A stretch of DNA of 64,000 nt from Cavia porcellus (lineage: Eukaryota > Chordata > Mammalia > Rodentia > Caviidae): contig NW_026947486.1 in NCBI RefSeq assembly GCF_034190915.1, positions 74,876,044 through 74,940,043 of the forward strand, in the 5' to 3' direction. Below the pieces are notes generated by a model, which saw nothing but the letters and a program-made list of their open reading frames with translations, made no database searches and was not told where the DNA came from. Position numbers and translations under genes: made by a program. This document shows positions 1 to 11,699 of this stretch, one piece after another; position 1 is the stretch's first letter, and the number at the start of each line of letters is the position of its first letter.

Positions 1-3000
1 ACCTTTAGATGAATGAAATTAATGACATATTTTGAAAATTCAATAGCAGAACTACCCTTTTTTAATGGAAAGGTCAAAATCCTTTAAGGAGAATAACAAT
101 TTTATAAAGGGCAATCATTTTAGTTTATTAAGTTATTTTCCAGTGTGAAAAAGGGTTTTGAGATCAAGCCCTTTACCATCTAATACACTGATTCATAGAT
201 GAGGTCAGAACAATTTTTATCTCAATTGCAAATACGATCAATTTACTCTTCGTTTTCAGAAAGAAAAGCAGGAATGTACATTTCTAAAAAAGTATTCATC
301 TTTACCAACTTGAAGTGTGTAGCTGAATCAATCCTGCAGAATGCTTGATTTTTCTGAAAATGCCTTTTTGTAAGTTTATGGTTTTTGCATGCATGTGTTT
401 TAAAAATTAAGTAAAATGTCATTTTTTATCCATTTAAACATTGCCTACTAACGTTTAGCACACATTTTTTTCTATATATTATTTCCATCATATTTTAATT
501 TTAAAATTTCCCTCTTGGCTAAATTATTATAAGATTAATTCTTCTGAAATGACTGTTTAATTTACCTACTAAAATGACAAATACTATTCTTTTAAAAAGA
601 AATAACTTCAACCAACAAATAACAAATAATTTCCAATTTAAAATGGAAGTAAAAAAAATTGGTGAATAGTTATTTGGTTTAAATTTCAAATTTTCTTAAC
701 TTGACAAAATTAGAGTTATTACCTGGATAGATCTATCTATCTATCACATAAGAATTCCATGGCCTGGTCTGCTTTTTTTGCCCTCCCATCTAATCACAAC
801 ATTTGTTATATTCTCAATTTTCTGGAACTCATAAACAACAACTGCTGTAACTGAGAGTAATGTTATGATTAATTTTTTCAGAGTGTAAATGAGTAAATGT
901 GACATAATGTATTAATTTTCATCTAAGTTAGAACCTACTAGAAATAGTAATTAATGCAGGAATTTATAGGAATGGTACCAACAAACAATATGTGATAAGA
1001 GAATGAGGATATATTGATAGGCTTAACCATAGATGTTAAATCTATTTTTGTGGAATGAGGCATTCTCAACAGAAATCTTGTGGACAATGACAATCATACA
1101 AAAATAACTGATTTATTTGAAGTATAAACTACAATTAAACAAGAAACATAAGAAAACAAACATGCATTTTTATATTTTCAACAGAACAGGTCTGCTTCCT
1201 CCCAATTGACCAATATTGATACATTATAATTCATTTGCTCAACAGATATACTGCGATGCAGATAAAGATCACAAGCAATAGCAGAAGAAGATGGTTATAA
1301 AACTTTACTTACCCCATAAAAAGCATCTACAATTAAAGTGGATGTTACAAAGATATCTATAATAACAGATATATGGTTATTTCTCTCTTATGTTCATGGT
1401 AGTCAAAAAGGGGAGCAGGGGAAAAATGTCAGATGACACTAAGCAAGAAAATACAGAAAGACTCCATGGTCCCATCTCCATGATCCAACCAGACATACCT
1501 AGAAATGTGCTCCGTCAATCTTTGTTCACAGATCTTAAAGCCAATCAAACTGAAACTTCATTCTAACTTCCACAAAAAAGTTGGAACATGTGTTGCTTAA
1601 TCTGTGTCTATTTGTCTACAAATAATTAGAGAATATAATTTTGAGGCATATATAGTAATGATAAGTACTTTGATTATCATGTAGGTATTGGGAGTTTCTG
1701 AAAGTTTTTACATAGACCCATAGTGAGGAATAGGTTGGAGGAGGTAGGTAGGCTTGGAGGTCAATTAAGATACTTTCGTAGTTATTTCAAGGAAAAGATA
1801 ATCAAATTCTTATCAAAGAAGTCTCCTAATTTTTTATTTAATTATTTTTGAAGTCGATAGATTTAAGTATTATACTCAAAGTTTTGCACATTAAGAAATT
1901 GAAATACGTCTTTTAGTTAGAGGTATATTCTTATTTTCCTACCCCATTTTTCAAGGCAGAACACTCTAAACATTGTTTTGGAACACATGTAGCTAATGAT
2001 ACACATGGCATTAATTGTTCTTCAGAAAATGTTGCACAATATGACTCTTAAATTTTCCTACCTACAGAACTTAGGTGAGAGTAATATAGCCCAAACACTG
2101 AGAAACATCGTATTACAGGTAGAACTTTAAAATAAATGTTTTCACAAATTCCACGTATGCTACATAAGAATGCTCAGGATGATAAACATTTTTAAATTAT
2201 ATGCATATGGCAATTAATCAAGATAGTAAGTACTGATTTATTTATAGCATACTCTTACAGCAAGTTTCATAGATTTAAGAATGAATGCTAGAACCAATGT
2301 CTGTGATAAGTAACTTGGATATTGATGATATTGGATTCTTACAATTTGGGATAATTAATATTTTGACTTGAGTATATGAAATCAATGTGGAAAGTTCACA
2401 TCAGTCAAAACTTTATTCTACAGAATATTTGTTAATAAAGTAATGAAAACTTTCTAAGATGATAAGGACTCAGAATTTCCTTACATATTGAACATATTCA
2501 TTGTACTTCACTGCTTCCCCTCCTCTTAGTTTAGCTTTTACTAACCACTGTGGTCTCTTCTATTTAGCTTATCCATTCCATGGCAGGTTTGGTATTTTGG
2601 GTTATAACCACTTATCTCCAAAATTGACTAATTCCATTTTACCACTCTGTAAACTGTACATATTATACTTTTCAATGGTGTCTTTCCTCATCTGCCTTTT
2701 CCTAGCATAATCTAGCATATTGTGTTAGGTATTTCCTTTCTTACCCTATTTTGTATTCTACAACTTTTCTTTTCTCTAGATATCTCTACCATGCCCTATC
2801 TCATTCTATTTTTTTGAATCATATCTTTAACATAAAGTCCTAATTAACACTGCCCAGCATTTCTCAAATGTTTCTTTCTTACTCCATTGTACTTGAGGCC
2901 ACGCTACCTTTTACTTTTTTATTTAAATAGAAAAAAAAGATACAGAATTTTATATCAATATAATAGGAAGTTAGCAATGGTTAATGTAATGTGCATTGTT

Positions 3001-3245
3001 ATCTTCAGGCATGCAAAATTGTCTGACAATAAAAGCAAAAATCATTCTTTCAATGAACTAAAAGAAATTAGTAGTAAAATTATCTTAACTATCATATATA
3101 TTATTTTTTGCCTTATTTTCTTCTTTCCCTCATCTCAATTATTCTTTCCTTTAAAGCAGTTTCTTTCTCATTCATGATATGTACTGTAGATTTTGGATCT
3201 TATTTACTCTTTCAGGTTTTTATAATAGGTAGGTGATACGATGTT
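1..3245. other. AT-rich intergenic DNA, no gene seen
   Basis: I see no convincing exon, RNA gene or well-preserved transposon here. Open frames are short (under 100 codons), AT-rich and without family resemblance. A short (TCTA)n run lies near 730-745. Old, highly diverged repeats could be hidden in this stretch. Confidence 0.6.
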
Positions 3246-3249
3246 TAGA

Positions 3250-5109
3250 TATGCAAGTCTGATTTATTTCACTTATGTGTATGGTCTATAGATGCATCCA
3301 TTTACCTATCAAAGCCTTGAATTTAACCTTCTTTATAGCTAAATAGTACTCCATAGCATAAAATCACCACATACTTTTTTATTCATTTCTCAATTTATGC
3401 AGATTTGGGTAGCCTCCATGATTTAGCTCTTACAAATTTTGCAGCTACACACATGGATGCACATATATCAATCCAATATTATGGCTTTTATTCATCTGGA
3501 AAAAGCCCAGGAGGGTGATAGCTAGGTTGAATGGGAACTCTAATTATAGCATTTTTAGGAGTATCCACAATGATTTTCAGTGGAGTTGTACCAGTCTGCA
3601 CTCCTACCAAAAATGAAGGGTTCATTTTAACCCATAGCTGTGCTAGAATTTGTTAGTGGCTGGTTTATTGAGAATAGCCATTCTTTAATGGAGTGAGGCA
3701 GAATCTCAGTGTTGTTTTAACTTGAATCTCTTGAATGATCAGTGATGTTGAGCATTTTTTCATGTATTTATTTACTATTTGTATTTCTTCTTGTAAGAAA
3801 TAAGTATTTATATCAGATGCCTATTTTTGAATTTTTCGGTTTGAAATTAGGGAACTTGATTATCTTCAATTCTTGTATGTGCTAGATAGAAGTCCTTTGT
3901 CTGAGGAACAGTTAGCTAAAATATTTTCCCACTATGAGGGACTTCTATTCACTCTGTTGGTGACTTCTTTTGCAGTGAAAAAGCTTTTTTAATAGATGAA
4001 ATCCCAGTTGTTGATTCTTTGAACTTCCCAAGTAGTTTAGTTTTGTTTCATGAACTCTCAGCCTACCCCTAGGCCTTTGAGACTCTCACATATTTTCTCT
4101 TCCAGTAAATTTAGTGATTTTCATTTAATATTTAGATCTTTGGTCCATTTTGACTTTTGTTTAGTGCATGATGAAATGCATGATTCTAGTTTTAGTCATC
4201 CACATGTGAGAAACAGTTTTTCTGCATCATTTATTAAAGAAGCCATTTTTATTCCAGTGAAAATTTTTGCACAATGTGTCAAACATAAGGAGATTGAGTT
4301 CATTTGAAACTGTGGCTTCATTATCTAACCTGTTCTATTAATCTTACAGACATTTTTGGCTAATAACATGCTGATTTTATCGTAGTAACTTTGTAGTATA
4401 ATTTCAAGTCAATGATTGTGATGTTTCCTATCTGGCCTTTGATATATAAGATAGCTTTTGTTATTCTAGGTCTCTTCTGTTTCTGAATGAATTTTAGGAA
4501 TGTCTTCTCTAGTTATGTGAGGTACATTAATGATATTTGGATCCAAATTGCATTAATTCTACATAAGAATTTTGTGAATATGATTTTTCAAAAATTTGTT
4601 TATTGCTTTCCATAAAGAAAGAATATCTTTCCATATTCTGATATCCTTTTTGATCTCTATTTTCAGAATATTGAACATTTTAATGAGTAAACTGTTTTCA
4701 ATTTGTTTATTTTATTGATTCCTACACAATTTTTGGATGTTATTGTAGTGTTTGGTTATCTTAATTCCAATCTCAATGAGTGTGTCATTTGTGTACAAGA
4801 ATGTCGTTGGTTTTTGAATGTTGACTTTGTATTCAAATATGCTATTGAATTTGGTTATTAATTCTGGAGGGATTTTGATGGAATTTTGGGGTACTTTACT
4901 TAGAGTATCATGTAATCTGTGAATACTGGTAGCTTAACTTCTTCCTTTCCTATCCGTATTCTTTTTTATTTATCTCTCTTGTCTAATTGCTCTGGATAAT
5001 ATTTCCAGAACTAATAGGAGTGTGGTTCTTGCATTTTTATTTGATTGTGGATGTTGTTGAACTTCTTTAATTTAACCTGCGGATCATTGGTTGTGGGGGA
5101 AAATGTTAT
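3250..5109 (-). mobile_element. Old L1 LINE, 3' half (ORF2 C-terminal part and RT)
   Basis: Read on the plus strand this follows the well-known antisense order of mammalian L1. It passes the segment around 'agtactccata' (3345-3358), the sequence upstream of the ORF2 C-terminus (3700-4000), and then the reverse transcriptase region. The position of the catalytic F/YADD motif is visible on the minus strand at 4912-4923. There it reads F-T-D-Y, so both key positions are degraded and the RT is dead. Many stops interrupt every frame. The element continues at 6577 after a MaLR insertion. Family assignment is from resemblance of order and wording to L1. Confidence 0.8.
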
Positions 5110-6231
5110 TTGATTTTCATGCGTTTATGACGTTTGTTTTGGTTGCTTTTCTCTCTAGGACTGACTGGCTTTGCTCCTTCTTTGCAAGTTTCCCTAGATG
5201 ACCCACGTTTCTGGATTTTCCATACTTTTGGGGCCTCTGCAGAACCTTTGGCTTCATGCTCATGGCTTCACACACTGCCTTCTCAGGAGCACACTGCCTG
5301 GACTCCCAAGCCTTCTGAAATGAGGGTGGAGTATTTTTCACCCTCAGAACTCTCGCATTCTGTATGCACTTAAAACCAGCACCATATGGATTACACTGAG
5401 ATCTGCTGCTAGCTGGACTGATAGCGAGGCTTTCTTCTCTCTTGGCTGTAGCGTTCAAGTGCCTGGATCACTGGGCATTCTGATCCTGACTGTGAAAACT
5501 CTCTATGCTGCCTCCATTCTGGAACCTAGTTGGACCACCACTGCCATTCTGGAACATGGTGGTTTGAGGTTTTTCTCTTCCAAGTAAAGTCTTTCACTTT
5601 TGTAATTTTGAGACCACAACATGTGGAGACAAGTTTCCTTTTCTTGTGATGCCTGCAGGCCATCTTTTTTGTTTTCTGTTCCTTCTGAGCAACAGAGATC
5701 TCATCTCTAACTTTATAGTCCATAGCTTCCTGACCAAACTCACAACATTGTAAATCACACTGATGGGCTCTTTGTTCTTGATTTACAATATAAATCTGAT
5801 TAAAAAACCCACAACAATAGCCATGTCTTGGCCTCAGCATTCAACTGCTTTGAAATTCCTTGTGCCAGATTAATCAATCCACCCCCATTAATTTTAATCT
5901 CAGGCAAAGTCTCTGACCATGAACAAAATGCAGATAAACTTTCTGCCAAGCTATAACACACATCATCTGCATTCCAACAACCAATATATGCCTTCTTTCC
6001 AGCAGAAATCTCCTGAGCCTGGTCTTTACTGCAAGGCTTTCTGTCAGCCTTCTGGGCTCCTGAACTCTGACAAGAATGTCCCATGCAGAACAGCTTAAGG
6101 CATTCCAGCTGTATACATTAAGGTAACATCTCTAAACCTTTCCAAAATCTTCCCACAAGCCAATTACAGAGGCTCTTAAACTGCATCATTAGGGATAGTC
6201 ATAGCAAAGACCCGATTCTGGTACCAAATTC
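5110..6231 (-). mobile_element. MaLR/ERVL-type internal region with tRNA-Leu-like PBS
   Basis: This block interrupts the L1 and abuts an LTR at 6232-6576. Next to the LTR, the minus strand reads 'tggtaccagaatcgggtc' (6209-6226). That is close to the tRNA-Leu-type primer binding site of ERVL/MaLR elements. The rest is decayed internal sequence. The longest minus-strand open frames are about 94 to 113 codons (6084-5800, 5840-5526 and 5458-5117). They overlap in different frames, as expected for a broken gag-like region, but I recognise no domain. No second LTR is seen at the 5110 side, so the element is truncated there. The left boundary is approximate. Confidence 0.6.
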
Positions 6232-6576
6232 TGTCTCAGTTTCTTTTTTCTCATTACTGGGACAAAATATCTGACACTGAAAGTGAAGGAAGGAAAGGCT
6301 TATTTAGCTCACTGTTTGTGGAGGATTCAATCCATAATCAGCCAGCTCCAAGGCAGAGTGGCACAGGGACAACATTTCAAGGCAGCAGTCAGAGAAAAAG
6401 TATATAGTGTATGCAGGCCACCTTCCACCCCCACAAGTCAGATGTCATACTTACAAAATCTCCTTGCCCTCCCTTGTATAGGATGAGAATATTTACGAAG
6501 TAAGAACCCTGGATCCTTGCTGAGTCTCTCAGTTACACTCCTAAACTTCTCAAGTTGACAAATATCAACAATAACA
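6232..6576 (-). mobile_element. MaLR LTR, part of nested insertion in L1
   Basis: On the minus strand it starts TGTTATTGTTGATATTTG (from 6576) and ends TGAGACA (at 6232), giving TG...CA ends. The plus-strand phrase 'gggacaaaatatctgac' followed by a segment containing 'ggaaaggcttatttagctc' is the signature of the rodent MaLR LTR 3' half. It recurs in the LTRs at 16681, 27711, 61708 and 63541. It is directly followed on its own strand by the primer-binding-like site, so it is a 5' LTR. L1 sequence resumes at about 6577. Confidence 0.75.
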
Positions 6577-8580
6577 AATTTTTTCTTGTTTCTTTTGCAA
6601 TTAACCTAAAATTTCATTGCACTATGGTAAGATAATATGCATAGGATAATTATACTTCATTTGCATTTAGTTAAGCATGTTCTATGTCTTAGTATATGCT
6701 CTATTGTAGAGAACATACCATGTGCAACTGAGAAGACTGTATTTTCTTATGTTGTTGAGTTGTACACCCTGTGAATATCTACTACAGTACATTTTTCACA
6801 AGTTTGATTCAATTTTGATAGTTCATTGTTGGTTTGTCTATTGATCTATCTCTTTGTGACAATGGAGCATTAATATCCCCCATTATAATTGTTATTTTTT
6901 ATTTTATTTTTCATGCCTAATATTTGTCTTACATAGCTGGGTACTCCTGTATTTTGTGCATATTTATGGTTGTTATCTATTTCTTGAATTTTCCTGAAAT
7001 AAGTACACTTTTCCTGAAAGAAGTACACAAGTTAACTCTTTTGATTATTCTTAGTTTGAAGTTCACATTGTTCGCAAACAGAGTAGTTACTCCTGCTGTT
7101 TTTTGAGTTCTTGATGCATGGAGTATCATTTTCCATCCTTTAGCTTTCAGTTTATGAATTGCTTCTGAGTTAAATATGTGTCCTGTATTCAGCATAATGT
7201 TGGATATTGATTCTTGATTCACTGTCAGTCTGTTTCTTTTGATTGATGAATTGAGACCATTTACATTGACAGTTATTACTAATATGTATTGGCTTATCTT
7301 TGTTATATTATTTTCCTGCTGCTGATTCCCCGCTTTTCCCTCTTTTTACATGCTTCCCTTGGTATGTGGTTTCATTCTGTTGTTGGAATCATGATCATTT
7401 TTATGTGGTCTAAAATATCTTTCAGTACTCTTTGTAGTGTTGGTTGGGTGGTCATGAAATTCTTTAGTTGTTCTTAGTCATGGAAGTATTTTATTTCTTC
7501 ATTAATCTCAAAAGATAGTTTTACCAAGTACACCAATATGGGTTGCTAGCTGTTTTCTTTCAAGACGGGAAATATTTCACTTCAAACTCTTCTTTACTTT
7601 GGCATTTGTGTTGAGAACTCTGCCTTGATATTAATGGGCTTTTCTTTCTAGGAGATTTGTTTCTTTTCTCTAACAGCTTTCAATATTTTATTCTTGTGTT
7701 GAATTTCTAGAATCTTGATGATTGTATGTCTGGGTATGAATTTATATTGTTTATGACTATTTGTAGTTCTATATTCTTCTGTATTTCTATTTGACACTAA
7801 TTATTCTCATGTTATTTTAATTTTTGTTATCTTATAGTTGTTGATTTGTTATTTCCTGATTTTTTTCTCTTTTCAAGAGATCTTTCATTTCATTATTGCT
7901 AGCCATGATTCTGTCTTCAAAGTGAAAATCTGTGTTCACTTTCATTTAAGTGGTTTTGACAGCTTTTGGTGGAATTTTTAATTTCCTGAGTATCATTTTT
8001 AATCCATTTCATGCATTCTCTTTCTTCCCTGTATTGATCATTTATGGTTTCTATTCTGTTTCAACCATCATATATTTTTAAATCCATTTCTACTCTAGAT
8101 TTGCTTATTATTTCCTTTATAAAAATGTTGAATTTCTTCTTTTACCTGAGAGATTATTTCTGATCTGATTACCCTGAAGCCTCATGAATTTGTTTCTCTA
8201 CTTTGATTTCTATCATTGCAGAAATTTGAGGTGTGTGTCTTCCAATTGATTCCATCAATGATTCCTGAGCTTGTGGGAGTAAGGTCTGCAATTGCATTTT
8301 TCTTTTTCATCTTCTCATTTTCTATTTTAAACATTTTTATCTTGTCATCTGTGATCATCTGAGTTTTTGTAGTAGATAACTACATCACTAGTATCAAAGC
8401 TTCTGTAGGAAGTTTCTATATTTCAGGTTTTTATTCTGTATGTAGGAAATTCTTGGCTTTTGTTTGTCACAGGATCTTACCATCCCATTTAATTGATAGT
8501 AGGGTTTAGGTATCTTTTTTTCACAGTCCTGAACCCTTTTTTTCTGGAGTTTGTTAAGATTACTACCCCATTGTTTCCCA
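6577..8580 (-). mobile_element. Old L1 LINE, 5' half (ORF2 N-terminal part and ORF1)
   Basis: This continues the L1 interrupted at 5110. The plus strand resumes with the antisense L1 segment around 'catttcattgcactatgg' (6613-6630). It goes on through ORF2 endonuclease-side sequence (6840-7280) and antisense ORF1-like sequence (about 7400-8500). No frame is longer than about 80 codons. The match is to the order of segments in L1, not to an exact subfamily. The 5' end near 8580 is approximate. Confidence 0.7.
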
Positions 8581-8596
8581 GTCTTTTAAAAAAACT

Positions 8597-9412
8597 GTGA
8601 AAAACTGATTACAAGAGATACGGCATCCTAGCTAAAGTAGTAAATTGACAATAAACATAGCATAAAGCGCAATTTAGAAACTGAGAACTGTGGTAATAAT
8701 TGATTTTTTATATTAGACCATAGTAGCAAAGTCCATAGTGATAGAAAAGAGCTGATCATAAAATAGGAGTTTGTTTACAAAGTTCTTCCCCTTGATAGAG
8801 TGGTTTACCTAGTGCCAGGGAACTTTAGGGAGGTCTGTTTTTAAAACTAAGATAACTGGGAAGTAAGTGGAAGCAAGACTGGAGAACAAAGGGTGGTCAT
8901 GAAAGGTTTGGTAAACTAGAAAAAGGGTATAAAAGAAAGAATGAAGGCATGTTTGAAGGTTTATCTAAGCTTAGTCTGTGGGTTGACGGTTTGGGCTTAG
9001 TTTGTGTGACTGGTATTCTCCCCAGGTATTTATAAAAGAGAGGAGAAAAAAGAAAGAAAATAAAATAACAGGAAAACAGAAGAGGGACAAAAAAAAAAGA
9101 GAAAAGACAAGGAAGAGAGAGGAAAAAAACAGAAAATTAAAGGAAAAAGGCCTATTACCAATTACTGGCTTCTTCCAGCTGGTTGCCAGTCCCTCTGTGA
9201 GGCAGAAAAAGCCAGATTCTTGGATTCTTCCAGTGGAGCAAGTTACTAAGTCTATGTTTTGCAATGTGCTTTACCCTAACTGAACAGCCTTTTCCTGTCT
9301 TGTACAACTGTTCCCTGCTTTTTTCTTGAATTCTTGAGAATCTTCTGGTCCCTGACTGATGACATAGTCCCATTAAATAGACTTTGAATAAAACTCTGAC
9401 AACTGTTATTCA
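8597..9412 (+). mobile_element. Possible solitary LTR
   Basis: The block has LTR-like parts in the right order on the plus strand. There is a TATA-like 'gggtataaaag' near 8926-8936 and an AATAAA at about 9387-9392 followed within 25 bp by a CA end. An almost pure purine tract of about 115 bases lies at 9035-9160. The distance from TATA to poly(A) signal (about 460 bp) is long and no clear target-site duplication is visible. It could also be a unique sequence with chance motifs. Confidence 0.3.
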
Positions 9413-10689
9413 AAGGTAAGATGTGATCAATGATTGACAATAATCTACCCTAAGAGAATATTTCTGAATTCCAAGTTTTAATTGTCAAAACTTAAAGCTA
9501 TGAGTTTATCTCATGTATAGAAATTGCATAAGCACTTTTTAAATAAACTCAAGTTTCACAAGAACAGCTACATATAATAGAGATAACATTTTAAAATATT
9601 AATTAGTATATCTCATTTTTGCTATTTACAGCATTTGTTTCTTACAAATTATGAACATTATAAGCCTTCATTCAATAAAATTTAGATATTTTACAACCTG
9701 TAAATACCAAGACAGGAACTTTAATAAAACAAATTTTATAAGTGAGCTACAGTGAGTACCAACAAATACTAAAGGAAAATTTGTTACATAAAATGAAAAA
9801 CATAATATACAAGTTTAATCTTATTTTCAATTTTTATTAAGTTAAATAGTTGTATTATTTATATTCATGAATTATAGATATTTTGTATGTTTCATCTTAT
9901 TAGCACTCAGAGACTATTTACAGTCACTACTTTAATAAGAAAAATGTTTATAGACCCAAAAGATCGCATCACAATTTCTTTTTAACTAAAGGACTCATAA
10001 GTGGGGACCATAGTAGAGAAAGCCTATCATCTTAAAGAATAGACACATTGTCTATCTTCAAAACTAAAAAAAAATCAGTTGAATTATGAACATTATAAGC
10101 ATTCTCTAAGGGTATAGAAGAAAATGATGAGCCTGTTATTAGAAATCAAAGGACCACTATGTGCTAGCACAAAAAATTTCTGTATTATGTACCTAATCCT
10201 TAGAAAATGGACTTATAATGATGACCTTAGATATCTAGCTGAGATTTCCAAGAAAATATTAATTACTTAATTAGTATATCTCATTTTTGCTACTTACAGC
10301 ATGTGTTTTATGCTGCCTAACTAGAATGTCACAGATCAATTTATAAAAAATGGAAGTTTGTTTCAAATCTAGACACATTAAATGCGCATGAACCTCAGAT
10401 GCATCTGTAGTGTGTGACTCCAGAAGTATCTACAGAGAAATGTAATAGTGGAGCATAGCTGTTATCTACAGCAGTTGGTGAGTGACTCCAGCCCAAGTGT
10501 CTCTTCAAGAAGAGAGTTTGGCCAGAAGAAATGCAAGGAATGATTCAGCTGAACCTGAGACTCAGCATAACCTTAGATTGTCTTCCTCTTGGGGACCCCA
10601 TTGACTGGGTGAGGCACAACTGCACAGGACATCAGAATCACAGATCCAAGTTCAGGCCAGAGATGGACACTGAGTGTACTGTAGACTGA
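9413..10689. other. Intergenic DNA with shuffled short duplications
   Basis: No gene is seen. Two short modules adjacent at 9601-9674 recur separately at 10082-10100 and 10269-10308. One contains 'agtatatctcatttttgcta', with one difference within the longer match. The other contains 'attatgaacattataagc'. The order is reversed and the spacing differs. The rest looks unique. Confidence 0.6.
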
Positions 10690-10900
10690 ATAACTCAGCT
10701 CCCAATCCCACAATCAGAGGCCAAAATAACAAGAGACATTATGGTAACCATTGTTGATCACCTTGTATTTTGGTTTTAAGTCATGTACTATGAACATCCT
10801 TTTGTGTTCACTGACCCCATTTTGTTTTCTCTTGTTTGGTTTTATTCGCTTCAAAATAAAATAAAAGATCATACCAAACTTCTGAGGAGTTGAAAACAAC
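10690..10900 (+). mobile_element. L1/HAL1-type 3' UTR fragment
   Basis: The stretch from about 10735 contains 'ggtaaccattgttgatcacc', which recurs exactly at 49058-49077 in the 3' UTR of the HAL1-like element. Similarity continues for about 130 bp with substitutions and gaps. The flanks do not follow the HAL1-like sequence, so this is an older or separately diverged relative. Boundaries are approximate. Confidence 0.6.
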
Positions 10901-11086
10901 AAAATTGGCACACAGCCTTAACCCTACTGCAAACTTGCTGGGATCGTTCAGGATAAATTGGGGCTCTGTATGACTTCTTTGTCTACCAGAGATGACAGAG
11001 ACAAGCACAGAATTGAATTCTTAAAACCGTCGACCTCAGAAGATAGCCAAAGGCTTAAAATTGCGGAGAAATCCCTATGTGTGTAT

Positions 11087-11088
<2 letters not shown>

Positions 11089-11117
<29 letters not shown>
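11089..11117. repeat. (CT)n microsatellite
   Basis: About 14 uninterrupted CT units. Confidence 0.95.
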
Positions 11118-11121
<4 letters not shown>

Positions 11122-11699
11122 TTGTCTTTCTTTTTTCTTGATAGTTTTTTCATAAGTATAAATATGGTTTTTAGTTTATTTGTTGTTATTGTATTTAATT
11201 ATTGTCTTTGTCTTTTCCTTCTTTTTCTTCTATCTTCTTCACCAGTTTTCTAAAGTTTGGATAATCGTTTTTAATTAGTCTTGCTTCTAATCATTTTCTT
11301 TTCTACTGTTTCTCTGTATTTTCCTGTTATGTGTTTTAAATTTTCTACTTTATTGATGAAATAACTCTATCGATGAGATATTCACTGGGAAAAAATCTTT
11401 AATTTATTTTAGATTTTGTTACACAACTATAAATCTGGTACACATGGTTTAAGGTGAAAATGTAACAGTTATCAGTTTGTTCTTTTTAGATGATGCTTGA
11501 TATTATTATTTTTACTACTTTAGACAAGGTGGCATAGTAGTTGTGATCAGTTGTTCTTCCTTGTATACCAACAATAAGATTTTATGAGGGTCATAAACAA
11601 TTCCAGAGGCCAGCTACAAAGAGCTGAGTGCTATGCCAAACAGGCAGTAACTTTTCATCCTTAATAAATTGGAGAGCCAGTATCTTGGGGCAGACTCAA

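Noticed and set aside
9035..9264. Lysine/arginine-rich frame and its Phe/Leu-rich antisense partner
   Set aside because: Both derive from the purine tract at 9035-9160.
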